In this document: positions 16,791-25,873 of the stretch, piece by piece
Position numbering within the stretch: position 1 is the stretch's first letter
Layout: every line of letters starts with the position of its first letter
NCBI RefSeq assembly: GCF_018390735.1
Contig: NZ_JAHBCL010000013.1
Location: forward strand, 56,604-120,603
DNA: 64,000 nt
Direction of reading: 5' to 3'
Source: Fusibacter paucivorans
GTDB taxonomy: Bacteria; Bacillota; Clostridia; Peptostreptococcales; Acidaminobacteraceae
Program-made: the position numbers and the translations under genes
Notes under the pieces: model-generated
The model's database searches: none
Told to the model about the DNA's origin: nothing
The model's input: the letters and a program-made list of their open reading frames with translations, nothing else

Positions 16791-17850
16791 ATGTGTCTAA
16801 ATAATGAAAAGTGTCAATGAGTGCTAACATCCCTTTTTTGAATTGACGCTGAGCCCTCTCCCACCAGCGCTCATCCTTTGGAAAAAAATCATAGATGAAA
16901 GGCTCGCAGGTAATCGGCAAATGATTGAGACGAATGCCGTTTTCAGTAATTAAATGCTTCATTGATAAAAATGTGCTAAAAAAATGCTTTTTTCTAAGGC
17001 CGAATTCAACCGTTATGCTGAAATGACTGCGATTATGCTGGTTTTGGTATAACCATCCTGTAAAGTCACCGTCAATATCGTACATGGCACCCTCGCCCGT
17101 TCTCAATACATTTGAGAAGCCAAGATCAATCCGCCACTGTAAAACAGATTTTGGCTCTAGTCGATCCAAAATCATCGTCATCGTGCCATAATCACCGATA
17201 CCCGTGTGAAGATCAGCGAGCAGCCAGTCGACATTTGCCTTTAGATAAGGTTTTAACCAATTGGTTAAAATAATATTTTCCGGTGCCAGTTCAGTACCGC
17301 CATAAAAAGGATACGTTGGATCAATGTATTGACCGCGGAGAAGACGATCAGTTGTTAAAAGCCAATAACGGCTTAAAAACAGCGGCATGACCTCTTTGAA
17401 AAAATGTCGGCTGTTATCCATCGCGTTTTGCTTTACCCAATCGCCTTTGAAAAAAGGATGAGCCGTCTTGCTGCAAGTCATTCGACTAAAATCTTCAATA
17501 AAATTACGATTGAGATCAATGCCCTCCGCATTGTTGCGCGTTAAATGCCGCATCCCCCATGCATTGATAAAATTTACGATAATAACAGCATTTCGATTGA
17601 GGTCAACATTGCAGAGAATGTCATCTATAAAGTAGCAAATCATCTCCGAACCAACATAGCCCTCAATGCCATGAATGCCTGCGGTTAATACGAACAGCTT
17701 TTTGGGAAGCTCTGTATTGCTGCAATAACAAAAATGCATACCGTTATAGGCGGTTTCTTCATCCACACATCGGTAGGTTTGTTTTAAACCCTGAATGTGC
17801 TTAAAATAGCGATTGCGCGTCTCTTCATAATTTGGCAGCAACTTCATCAC
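16789..17850 (-). CDS. DUF2817 / M14-like carboxypeptidase family protein
   Basis: This 353-residue protein matches the DUF2817 group of zinc-carboxypeptidase-like proteins. 'VLTAGIHGIEGYVGSEM' carries the H-x-x-E zinc-binding pair, 'NAEGIDLNRNF' is the conserved Asn-Arg block of M14 enzymes, 'LLADLHTGIG' holds the third zinc His, and 'SITVEFG' has the catalytic Glu. There is no signal peptide. The first codons read GTG-ATG-AAG-TTG right after AAAGAGG, so the true start may be the ATG at 17847 or the TTG at 17841. The natural substrate is not known; peptide or N-acyl amide hydrolysis is likely from the fold. Confidence 0.85.
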   Translation of the reverse strand: MMKLLPNYEETRNRYFKHIQGLKQTYRCVDEETAYNGMHFCYCSNTELPKKLFVLTAGIHGIEGYVGSEMICYFIDDILCNVDLNRNAVIIVNFINAWGMRHLTRNNAEGIDLNRNFIEDFSRMTCSKTAHPFFKGDWVKQNAMDNSRHFFKEVMPLFLSRYWLLTTDRLLRGQYIDPTYPFYGGTELAPENIILTNWLKPYLKANVDWLLADLHTGIGDYGTMTMILDRLEPKSVLQWRIDLGFSNVLRTGEGAMYDIDGDFTGWLYQNQHNRSHFSITVEFGLRKKHFFSTFLSMKHLITENGIRLNHLPITCEPFIYDFFPKDERWWERAQRQFKKGMLALIDTFHYLDT

Positions 17851-17856
17851 CTCTTT

Positions 17857-17888
17857 AAAAAAACACCGTTCTCACAGGAACGATGTTT
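17857..17888 (-). terminator. terminator of the SLH-GH18 gene
   Basis: On the minus strand AAACATCGTTC pairs with GAACGGTGTTT (one wobble) and is followed by a run of T. It lies 15 bases after the stop of the 17903-19456 gene and directly before the ribosome site of the next gene. Confidence 0.7.
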
Positions 17889-17902
17889 ATCTTAGCGTGT
17901 AT

Positions 17903-19456
17903 TTAATCAATGTAAGATTGGATACGATCCCATATATCTAAATAGGCGCCGTAATCGATATAATCGGGAATCGTTCCCAGTCGCCAAACTGAAAAATCTG
18001 AAATGCCCATGCGCAGCGCCATTTCGATCTTCGCCGCGACACTTCGTTCATCCTCATACCATACGACATTGCGGGTTTCATCAATAGGATCTTGGAAGAT
18101 GATAAAAGCGCTTTTCAGCTCGCTCGAATACTGAGGTGTCACATCCTGATTGATTCTTGAGAGAATGGCACTATACGATGGTCTGTAAGGCCTCTCATTG
18201 ATAATCTTTCCATCCTTTAACTTCCACTGAACACTGTCAATCGAAAGCTGAAAGACTATTTTTGAATGATCTCTGACACCTGTAACCGGATCTACAATTC
18301 CTTTTATTGCATAGTAAATATCTTGTATTGGCGTCAGAGGCGTTATCGTAATACCGGAGATCATATCTGACTGCGTCAATCTTTTGGGATAAAAATCATG
18401 TGCCATCAAAATTATCTTATCGGCGATGTCACCGAGTGCACGGTAATCATAGCCATCATAATACGTCATACCATCTTTTCTTATCGGATGTACCGCGACT
18501 GCAATGCTATACTTCGTATCCAAAGCACTGCGCAAGCTCCTTACAAATGATGTCAGAGCCGTTGCATTATCAGAACCTTTCAGCCCTTCAAAATCAATGA
18601 GTACACCTGTAAAACCCATTGTGCTGTCATCTTTAACAATCTCATCTACAATTGCCTTGATCGCCTGATCGCGATAACCTGGATGCGCAATAATGGATTC
18701 AACGACGGTATTCGCCTCAATGTAATCATCGATTACCGTAAGCATTAACAGCCTTTCTGTACTGCCATATTTAGCGCGCTCAATCGGCTCTTCATACCCT
18801 GAAGGAATTCTGTATTCATTGTTGTTTCGCGTACTGGTGTTGAGTAGAATACGGTTTAAATCACTGTTGTATTCTAATCTCGACCATCCAAAAATGACAG
18901 TATCAAGATCTTTGATATTGCCAATTTGGCTATAGGAACTGATTGCATAATAACTTGATAAGGATGTTATGTTAAGTGCCAACAATCGATCGACATGGTA
19001 GAGTATCGCGATTGCTTCTTCCGTTTTAAGCGCATCATTTGGACGAAATGTCCGCGTATCGTTCTCAGAGATAATGCCAAAGTCAAGGCCGAGTCGAAGG
19101 TAACCGGTATCGCTGTAAGTATCGTCAAAAGGTACATCAGTTTGATTTAGCTGATTTGCTAAATAACTGTAACCAAGATGATCAATAACGTGTTTAACAG
19201 CCTCGAGTCTCGATATTTCACCGCTTAATTCAATCGTCTCTTCCGAGGCATCGAGATCAAATCGATTTAAAATTTTTACAAAATCACTTTTGCTGATATC
19301 CTCACCAACATTAAGTGTATCACTTGTCAAAATAAAATCATCTTTTTCCAATTGTTCTCTGAGTGCATCAGACCAATGCGCTGTATCTGCAAAAATCGGC
19401 AACGATGTTGCCAGCAACATAACACTAAAAAGCAGTGCTATCATTTTTTTGATCAT
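17903..19456 (-). CDS. secreted SLH-domain + GH18 cell-wall hydrolase (YaaH/SleL-like)
   Basis: The 517-residue protein starts with a signal peptide (cleavage likely after LPIFA). Residues about 30-150 contain S-layer-homology-like repeats ('GEISRLEAVKHVIDHLGY', 'YLRLGLDFGIISENDTRTF'), which attach to wall polymers. The C-terminal 320 residues are a glycoside hydrolase 18 barrel: 'FTGVLIDFEGL' is the catalytic strand with the acid Glu, and 'KIILMAHDFYP' and 'GISDFSVWRLG' are the later barrel strands. Family members cut peptidoglycan between sugars, often in spore cortex or vegetative wall remodelling. It lies downstream of a GerMN protein and a WalRK-like pair, so control by that system is possible. 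Confidence 0.88.
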   Translation of the reverse strand: MIKKMIALLFSVMLLATSLPIFADTAHWSDALREQLEKDDFILTSDTLNVGEDISKSDFVKILNRFDLDASEETIELSGEISRLEAVKHVIDHLGYSYLANQLNQTDVPFDDTYSDTGYLRLGLDFGIISENDTRTFRPNDALKTEEAIAILYHVDRLLALNITSLSSYYAISSYSQIGNIKDLDTVIFGWSRLEYNSDLNRILLNTSTRNNNEYRIPSGYEEPIERAKYGSTERLLMLTVIDDYIEANTVVESIIAHPGYRDQAIKAIVDEIVKDDSTMGFTGVLIDFEGLKGSDNATALTSFVRSLRSALDTKYSIAVAVHPIRKDGMTYYDGYDYRALGDIADKIILMAHDFYPKRLTQSDMISGITITPLTPIQDIYYAIKGIVDPVTGVRDHSKIVFQLSIDSVQWKLKDGKIINERPYRPSYSAILSRINQDVTPQYSSELKSAFIIFQDPIDETRNVVWYEDERSVAAKIEMALRMGISDFSVWRLGTIPDYIDYGAYLDIWDRIQSYID

Positions 19457-19602
19457 GGCGTCTCACCTTTCAATATTTCTTAGCATCATTATATACCTAA
19501 AAGACTAGAAATATCGTGACAATTATATTAAATTCCTATTGTGCGTTTCCTGCGTCAGTCATAGCAGCAGTCTCAATGAATGCTGCGATGGCTGTCTATG
19601 TT

Positions 19603-20457
19603 CTAATTGGACAATAAGTCTACCAAGTAATTGCCATTGTCATTGACAACAGTCCAATTCTTAAAAAAATGCTCTTGAAAAGCTTTGTTTTCTACATTCT
19701 TTAAAAATTTTACATACACGACCCAATGATCTGAATATGTTTTTGTAAAGTACATGTCCCGCGTAAAGCCAAAAGTTTCATCACCGATACTATTCGCGAA
19801 CTTTACGAAGTCATTGAAGTCATATACTTGCTTCGTATTCTCTGACAATAGTTCATAAGCGAGATCGTATCGTGTTGAAGTAATGTTGTCAATAAATTCG
19901 ACAATAACGTCTGAAGGCATTCGCTCTTTTTCATAATTTAGACTTTCAAGTCGGGACAATGGTGCATTTAAATTATAGTCGAGTATTGATCGATTAATGC
20001 GTTCGCCGTCAATGAGAAACTGCACTTGGAAGACGCGCTTTATTTCCGTTAATGAGTTCACAACGCTCCAAAGATAGAGATCTAATCGTTCGTCCTGCCA
20101 TCGCTCCGTTTCTAAGATATCCTTTGAAAGATTTAGATAGCAGGTATTGTTGGCATATTCCACAGAAATAATTTCACTTTCATCAACTAAAAGGCTTTTG
20201 TAAGCAATGTTTTTCGGACCGACGATAATGGCATTGATCATCGCACTTTCATAATCGTTGTTTTTGACTTCTATTTTTCGATTTTCCGTGCGCAGTGCAT
20301 TGCCGTAAACGAAATAAATCTTAGTGTGAAAGCTAATAGCCTCTTTATTAGGCGAAATATAAGCGTTATTCTCAAGTTCGGGAAAATCAATGGTCATGTT
20401 AAGACCAACAGCCAATAATGAAAATCCCATTAATAAAACAATGAATATTCTTTTCAT
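19603..20457 (-). CDS. GerMN-domain envelope protein
   Basis: This 284-residue protein has one N-terminal hydrophobic segment (residues 4-22) without a lipobox Cys, so it is anchored by an uncleaved helix or secreted. Residues about 45-165 match the GerMN domain of spore germination proteins ('KIYFVYGN', 'AIIVGPKN', 'NTCYLNLSKDI', 'VNSLTEI...VQFLIDGE'). The C-terminal part resembles an NTF2-like fold ('VIVEFIDNITSTRYDLAYELL'). Its start lies 8 bases after the kinase stop, so it is part of the response-regulator/kinase operon. In WalRK operons the last genes encode accessory proteins that tune the kinase; a similar job is an inference. Confidence 0.8.
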   Translation of the reverse strand: MKRIFIVLLMGFSLLAVGLNMTIDFPELENNAYISPNKEAISFHTKIYFVYGNALRTENRKIEVKNNDYESAMINAIIVGPKNIAYKSLLVDESEIISVEYANNTCYLNLSKDILETERWQDERLDLYLWSVVNSLTEIKRVFQVQFLIDGERINRSILDYNLNAPLSRLESLNYEKERMPSDVIVEFIDNITSTRYDLAYELLSENTKQVYDFNDFVKFANSIGDETFGFTRDMYFTKTYSDHWVVYVKFLKNVENKAFQEHFFKNWTVVNDNGNYLVDLLSN

Positions 20458-20465
20458 TTGGCCTC

Positions 20466-21800
20466 CTATATCTTTGGTAAAATAATGGATATGATGGTGC
20501 CGCGCCCAACTTCACTGGTTACTTCAATACTGCCTTGATGAAGCTGAACAATTTGCTGTGCTATTGATAGCCCCAGCCCAGTTCCGCCTGTTTTTCTGGC
20601 ACGCGCTTCATCGACGCGGTAAAAGCGATCAAAGACATATGGCAAATCTTTTTCAGGAATACCAATGCCGTTGTCGGTGACGTTGATAACAATCTCATCT
20701 TTGCGCTCTATTAAAGAAAGCACGACTAGACCGCCCTCAGGTGTATACTTTACAGCGTTCCCAACAATGTTTAAAAGGCATTGCTGAATTTTTTCCTGAT
20801 CTAAATTAATCTGGATTTTACTCTGAGAATTAAACGTCAACTCAATATTTTTCTTTGTCGCAATGGGCTTGATCGTCTTGATCACTTTTTCGATGAGATA
20901 GTTAACGTATGTGACGCTAAGATCAAGTTCTAATTCGTCTTTTTCAATTTTTGCCAGATATAAGAGACTGTCAATGATCTTATTCAAACGGTCGACTTCC
21001 ATGTTGATATCCCCTAAGAATTCACGATAAATCGGTTCATCCCAGTGCTCTTGAGACAATAGTGTATCTGCGACAATTTTCATACTCGTCATCGGCGTTC
21101 TCAGTTCGTGTGAAACATTTGAAACGAACTTTTTACGTCTGTCATCCACTTGAAATAGCTTTGTGGACATTAAGTTAAACGCATTGCCGAGGGCACTGAT
21201 TTCATCATTCCCTTTCACGGCAACTTTTGTATCGTAATTGCCCGTCGTAATTTTTTTGACGGAATCTGTCAAGTTTTCTATTGGCAGTGCGATAATTTCC
21301 GAGAAAAAAAGGCTGACAAAGAGCGAGATTAATACTGATGTCGTAAAGATAATCAGGAGTTTATCAATGATGAGATTAATATTCTCAAATCCATCATTGA
21401 TATCGGAAGACATAAATGATACGCCAATAATTTCATTTTCATCAATGATCGGTACTGCCGCATACATAATGTAATCCCTGTCATATTGATAGATATTGGC
21501 AGTACTGTTGCCTTTTAAAGCATTGACAACCTCCGTATTTGTCAGTGTACGGCCATTGTATTCATCATATGCATCAATGACTACAGTTCCTGCCGTACTG
21601 ACAATTAACGTTCTGGAATCGTAGTCAAAAGTGTGCTGCTTGATAATGTCTTCAATGTATTGGTACGTATACGTATTATCAGAATTTCTTAAATAAGGTG
21701 CAATCTGACTTGAAATGATATTATTCTGAACTAAAAGACTTGTTTTAGCTTCTTCGACATTTGTCTTAATCAAAAAATCCTTAATAAAAATCGTCGTCAT
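20466..21800 (-). CDS. WalK-like sensor histidine kinase (true start probably upstream)
   Basis: From the first ATG (21800) the product has 444 residues: a sensor region (about 20-140), a membrane helix (145-168), HAMP (about 170-220), the HisKA box 'SNVSHELRTPMTSMK' with phosphoaccepting His231, and an HATPase domain with 'NIVGNAVKYTPEGG', 'DNGIGIPEKDLPYVFDRFYR' and 'GTGLGLSIAQ'. The first membrane helix is cut by this start: the frame stays open 37 codons upstream to a stop at 21912-21914 and encodes the missing half (KSIRWKLVSTYLILISLILF). No ATG, GTG or TTG lies there. An ATT at 21888-21890 has GGGGAG nine bases before it and would give a 474-residue protein. Confidence 0.9.
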   Translation of the reverse strand: MTTIFIKDFLIKTNVEEAKTSLLVQNNIISSQIAPYLRNSDNTYTYQYIEDIIKQHTFDYDSRTLIVSTAGTVVIDAYDEYNGRTLTNTEVVNALKGNSTANIYQYDRDYIMYAAVPIIDENEIIGVSFMSSDINDGFENINLIIDKLLIIFTTSVLISLFVSLFFSEIIALPIENLTDSVKKITTGNYDTKVAVKGNDEISALGNAFNLMSTKLFQVDDRRKKFVSNVSHELRTPMTSMKIVADTLLSQEHWDEPIYREFLGDINMEVDRLNKIIDSLLYLAKIEKDELELDLSVTYVNYLIEKVIKTIKPIATKKNIELTFNSQSKIQINLDQEKIQQCLLNIVGNAVKYTPEGGLVVLSLIERKDEIVINVTDNGIGIPEKDLPYVFDRFYRVDEARARKTGGTGLGLSIAQQIVQLHQGSIEVTSEVGRGTIISIILPKI

Positions 21801-21828
21801 AAAAAGGATTAAGGATATTAATATTAAA

Positions 21829-21852
21829 TAGGTGGAAACAAGTTTCCACCTA
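21829..21852 (-). other. perfect inverted repeat at the regulator/kinase junction
   Basis: Two 11-base arms (TAGGTGGAAAC and its complement) flank a 2-base centre, giving a strong RNA hairpin just after the regulator stop codon and within the kinase frame. There is no T-run, so it does not look like a terminator. Confidence 0.6.
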
Positions 21853-21858
21853 ATACTT

Positions 21859-22563
21859 TTAAAGAACTCTTTTTTTCTTATTTTTAAAATAGTAACCCAC
21901 TCCCCATTTGGTTAAAATGTAATCAGGCTGTGATGAGTTCTCTTCAATCTTTTCTCTCAGGCGTCGAATGTGTACATCTACGGTTCGAACATCACCAAAG
22001 TATTCATAACCCCAAATCGTCTCAAGCAGTTCTTCTCTTGAGTAAACACGTTCCTCATTGAGCATCAGCAACAGGAGCGAATCGAATTCCTTGGCTGTTA
22101 AATTAACATTTTGACCATTGACAGCTACTTTTCTGCCAAGCGTATTGATGGTGAAGTCACCAACACTCATAACGTTTGACGCAATTGCTTGATCGGCTAC
22201 TTGAACACGCCTTAAAATTGCTTTAATACGCGCTTTTAATTCGAGCATGTTAAAAGGTTTCGTGATATAGTCGTCTGCGCCGTATTCCAGACCGAGTACT
22301 TTACTGGAGTCGTCATCCTTAGCTGTTAACATTAAAATAGGAACCATTGATTTTTCTCTAACCTTTTTACAAATCTCCAGGCCGTCCATTCCGGGAAGCA
22401 TTAAATCCAAGATCACGGCGTCATAGGTGTTTTCAAGGATCTTCGAATAGGCATCCTTTCCCTCATCAGCCGTTTCTACAACATAGCCCTCCTGTTCTAA
22501 ACTAAACTTGAGGCCCTTTAGCAAAATCGGCTCATCGTCAACAACTAAAATTTTCTCTGACAT
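21859..22563 (-). CDS. OmpR/PhoB-family response regulator (WalR-like)
   Basis: This 234-residue regulator has a receiver domain (acidic pocket at residues 9-11, phosphoacceptor Asp53 in 'AVILDLMLPGMDG', switch Thr in 'PILMLTAKDD', Lys in 'DDYITKPF') and a winged-helix DNA-binding domain ending in 'TVDVHIRRLREKIEENSSQPDYILTKWGVGYYFK'. It fits the WalR/PhoP subgroup. The next gene is its kinase. selB ends 16 bases before it on the same strand, so transcription from selB may continue into it. Confidence 0.93.
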   Translation of the reverse strand: MSEKILVVDDEPILLKGLKFSLEQEGYVVETADEGKDAYSKILENTYDAVILDLMLPGMDGLEICKKVREKSMVPILMLTAKDDDSSKVLGLEYGADDYITKPFNMLELKARIKAILRRVQVADQAIASNVMSVGDFTINTLGRKVAVNGQNVNLTAKEFDSLLLLMLNEERVYSREELLETIWGYEYFGDVRTVDVHIRRLREKIEENSSQPDYILTKWGVGYYFKNKKKRVL

Positions 22564-22578
22564 GTTTTCACTCCAATC

Positions 22579-24435
22579 TCATTTGATAAGAACTCTTTTA
22601 TTTTCAATCCGTTTTGTTAACCCTATTTCATCAAAATGCTCCAGCAGCATAACGCTGTTTTTACGCGATGTTCCAAGTAGATCGCGATACGAGGCAACAT
22701 CTGTGAATGCATTGTTTTCAAAGTATGTGAGCATCGCTTCCCTAGCGGAATCATAAGCCGCTTTCAGCATATAGCGATCTTCATTTATTTTAACAATATT
22801 TTCCCGATATTTCAAATAACGATAAAGATCTGCATGGTTTGACGATTTATTCGCCAGCTTTATTAAATCAGATGCCTTCGCCATTTTGAGCGCATCCGCT
22901 TCAAAAACAGCATCAAATTCGCTTTTCAATTTATAAAATGCTGCATCTTCTGTCGGTTCAAAATCATAAATATGCACCCATTGTGCTGTAATTCTTAAGG
23001 TTTTGTCCATATACAGCTGTACCAGAAAACGATCGAAGACCTGTTTCGTATATTTTGAAAAACACTTGGACTTCAGCTCTGCACGATTAACACCAAAACG
23101 ATAAGGATGTGCTTCATGATAAGATTCGACAAATTGGTAAACGGCATCCCGTTTTGTCTCATAAGCATTGGCTGTCATATACAGCACATCAGACAATGCG
23201 ATGATGTTGCCAGTGTGGATGCCTTGTTTAATAAGCTTTTCAAGCATTTCTTTTGAAGTCGATAAGCTATCAAATAATGTATTATGAATATCAAACGGTT
23301 CTTGCAGCGCGTTTAGCTGTTCATTAAAATAGGCATCCTCCGAAATGTCGGTGATCGTCGTAATGTGATGTTTTTTGGCATTGGCATTTGCGATTATACC
23401 ACCGCCAATGGTTTGAACCGGCGAAAACCGCCTCATGATAAAACGATCGCCAATATTGGCAAAAACAGCCTCCTCAAGTCTGATTTGAGCAACAGCATGT
23501 GTATCGCTTTCAATTGGATGCTGGTTCGTCAATACGAGTCGTCCCATTACTTCGCGCGTGCCGTGAAAAAAACGAATGCGCTGCCAATGTCTAACGTATT
23601 GATCAAAGTCAGCCTCTACATCCAAGATGTACTGCCCTTTTCGATTCGCAACGGTCGTTAATAGGTCACCGCGTTTCACAGCATCCATATCACAGGTGAG
23701 GTTCATCGCAACACGATGACCATAAACAGCATCATTGACACTTTCGCCATGTATTTGAATCTGCTTGATTCTCGTTTTTGTGTCACTTGGATAAGCATAG
23801 AGGATGTCATCCTTTTTAAAAGTACCTTCGATTAGCGTCCCCGTTACAACGGTTCCCTTTCCCTTCAGTGTAAACACACGGTCAATATACATTCGGGGTG
23901 GCAAATCAGCTCTCTCAGTTGAGATCGGCTCGAGAAGCTGTTTTAGATAGGCACGAACCACTTGGTAACGATCAGGATTATCTATTGCTGTGACAAAAAT
24001 CGGTTTGCCTTCAAGAAAAGAATCTATTGTCATGACAGCTAAAGCTTTTTTTAATGAATCTATTTGCTCGTCTGATGCTCGATCTGCTTTGGTGATCACA
24101 ATAAAGCCATTATTGACTGCCAAATGCTTTGCAATGGCAAAGTGCTCAAGCGTCTGCGGCATGATCCCTTCATCGGCAGCGACGATCAGCATGACAGCGT
24201 CAATGCCGGTAACGCCGGAAAGCATTGTCTTAACGAATCGCTCATGCCCAGGGACATCGACAAAGCTGACTTCATCATCGTCAATACGTATATGCGCATA
24301 GCCTAAGACAATGGTGATACCTCGTTTTTTTTCTTCTTCAAGTCTATCTGGATCAATTGCAGTCAGCGCTTTGACCAATGTGCTTTTACCGTGATCAATA
24401 TGGCCGGCAGTCCCGATAACGAGATGGTTATGCAT
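22579..24435 (-). CDS. selB: selenocysteine-specific elongation factor SelB
   Basis: This 618-residue GTPase brings Sec-tRNA-Sec to the ribosome at UGA codons marked by a SECIS hairpin. The EF-Tu-like part has G1 'GHIDHGKS' (11-18), 'DVPGHERFVK', and 'ITKAD', followed by two beta-barrel domains. The C-terminal 250 residues are winged-helix domains that bind the SECIS RNA ('YRFGVNRAELKSKCFSK', 'FTDVASYRDLLGTSRKNSVMLLEHFDEIGLTKR'). It overlaps selA by 8 bases, so the two are translationally coupled. Length and motifs are normal for the family. Confidence 0.96.
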   Translation of the reverse strand: MHNHLVIGTAGHIDHGKSTLVKALTAIDPDRLEEEKKRGITIVLGYAHIRIDDDEVSFVDVPGHERFVKTMLSGVTGIDAVMLIVAADEGIMPQTLEHFAIAKHLAVNNGFIVITKADRASDEQIDSLKKALAVMTIDSFLEGKPIFVTAIDNPDRYQVVRAYLKQLLEPISTERADLPPRMYIDRVFTLKGKGTVVTGTLIEGTFKKDDILYAYPSDTKTRIKQIQIHGESVNDAVYGHRVAMNLTCDMDAVKRGDLLTTVANRKGQYILDVEADFDQYVRHWQRIRFFHGTREVMGRLVLTNQHPIESDTHAVAQIRLEEAVFANIGDRFIMRRFSPVQTIGGGIIANANAKKHHITTITDISEDAYFNEQLNALQEPFDIHNTLFDSLSTSKEMLEKLIKQGIHTGNIIALSDVLYMTANAYETKRDAVYQFVESYHEAHPYRFGVNRAELKSKCFSKYTKQVFDRFLVQLYMDKTLRITAQWVHIYDFEPTEDAAFYKLKSEFDAVFEADALKMAKASDLIKLANKSSNHADLYRYLKYRENIVKINEDRYMLKAAYDSAREAMLTYFENNAFTDVASYRDLLGTSRKNSVMLLEHFDEIGLTKRIENKRVLIK

Positions 24436-25798
24436 GATAGCACCCCGCTTTCAATGCATTGAAAACGCCTGTGAAATCATCTTCTTCAATCATCCTAAAA
24501 TCCAGTACGATGCTGTCTTTTTCGATGCGGCCAATCAGCGGTTGATCCAGGCGACGCATCGCCTGAAAGCATTTTTCTATCGAATGGTCAGATTGAATGA
24601 TTAAACCGCATGAAGGCAGCAACGCGAGCGGCATACTGCCTGCACCTACTTCTGAATCCATAGACGCCTTGGCAACATGGAGCTGTATGTTGTTTAATGG
24701 TTCTTGGTATTGATTTAAAAAGGCATCTACTTTTGCCTCAATCGTATCTTTTGACAATTTCAAATAGCGATGTGTTGGGATTGCTTCTGTACGCAGTGCT
24801 TCATTCTTGAAGTATGCAGTCATCAGTCTGTCCAAGATGCTAAGTGTAAACTTGTCGACGCGAAGCGCTCGAAGCAATTGATTAGCTTTTATTTGAGCAA
24901 TCAGCTTTTGTTTGCCTACGATAATGCCGCACTGCGGTCCGCCCAGCAGTTTGTCACCTGAAAAGGAAAGCAAATCGCAATGTGCGGCTGCTTCTTGAAT
25001 GGTTTTTTCCTGAAAACCTTCGATCGCCTCAAAAGTGCCGCTGCCCAAGTCCTCATAGAGAATGAGCGCGTTAGCCTTCGCAATTTCACTGAGGACATCA
25101 GTCTCAACAGAGGCTGTAAAACCTTGAATACGATAATTGCTCGTATGCACTTTCATCATCATGCGCGTCTCTTCGTCAATTGCCTGAGTATAATCAAAAG
25201 GGTGTGTTTTATTGGTTGTCCCGACTTCAATCAGTTGGCAGCCGCTGAGTTTCATTACCTCGGGGATACGAAATGCGCCTCCGATTTCAACGAGTTCCCC
25301 CCTAGAAACAATAACGCTGCCGCCTGATGCAAATGTATTAAGCGTCAGCATAACGGCTGCTGCATTATTGTTGACAACGATAGCATCTTCTGCACCAGTG
25401 AGCAGTTTTAGTCTTTCAACAACCGGGGCATAGCGTGAACCGCGTGCCCCTTTCTCTAAACTATATTCTAAATTGCTGTAGTGAGCAAGAACATCAGCCG
25501 CTTCATCCAAAAGCCTCTTTGAAATGGAAGACCTGCCAAGATTAGTATGAATAATGACGCCTGTACCGTTAATAATTCGCTTTAAGCCGGGCGCAAGCGT
25601 CGCTTCAATAAAGTTGCGAATCGATTGAATGACCTCATCGGCGTTGACGTCTTTAACATCACCTGAAGCAATCGATTCCCGCAGTGTTTGCAAATATTGG
25701 TCAGCTAATTTTTTTTGCCATTTTGGATCAATGTCATCCATTGATAATTTTGACAGGATTTCATTCATATTTGGAATATTTGAATATAACGATTTCAT
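24428..25798 (-). CDS. selA: L-seryl-tRNA(Sec) selenium transferase
   Basis: This 456-residue pyridoxal-phosphate enzyme converts seryl-tRNA-Sec to selenocysteinyl-tRNA-Sec using selenophosphate from SelD. The PLP lysine is Lys283 in 'SFSGDKLLGGPQCG'. Other family blocks are 'INGTGVIIHTNLGRS', 'LEKGARGSRY', 'VVNNNAAAV', 'GELVEIGGAFRIPEVM' and 'EVGTTNKTH'. It forms a homodecamer in known cases. It is 75 bases downstream of selD and overlaps selB by 8 bases, giving an operon in pathway order. Confidence 0.97.
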   Translation of the reverse strand: MKSLYSNIPNMNEILSKLSMDDIDPKWQKKLADQYLQTLRESIASGDVKDVNADEVIQSIRNFIEATLAPGLKRIINGTGVIIHTNLGRSSISKRLLDEAADVLAHYSNLEYSLEKGARGSRYAPVVERLKLLTGAEDAIVVNNNAAAVMLTLNTFASGGSVIVSRGELVEIGGAFRIPEVMKLSGCQLIEVGTTNKTHPFDYTQAIDEETRMMMKVHTSNYRIQGFTASVETDVLSEIAKANALILYEDLGSGTFEAIEGFQEKTIQEAAAHCDLLSFSGDKLLGGPQCGIIVGKQKLIAQIKANQLLRALRVDKFTLSILDRLMTAYFKNEALRTEAIPTHRYLKLSKDTIEAKVDAFLNQYQEPLNNIQLHVAKASMDSEVGAGSMPLALLPSCGLIIQSDHSIEKCFQAMRRLDQPLIGRIEKDSIVLDFRMIEEDDFTGVFNALKAGCYHA

Positions 25799-25873
25799 TC
25801 TTGCCTCCCAATATGTTCAATGGTTCACCGCTTGACAGTATTTTCTCCGCTATTAAGCGATGCGAAACTGTCA

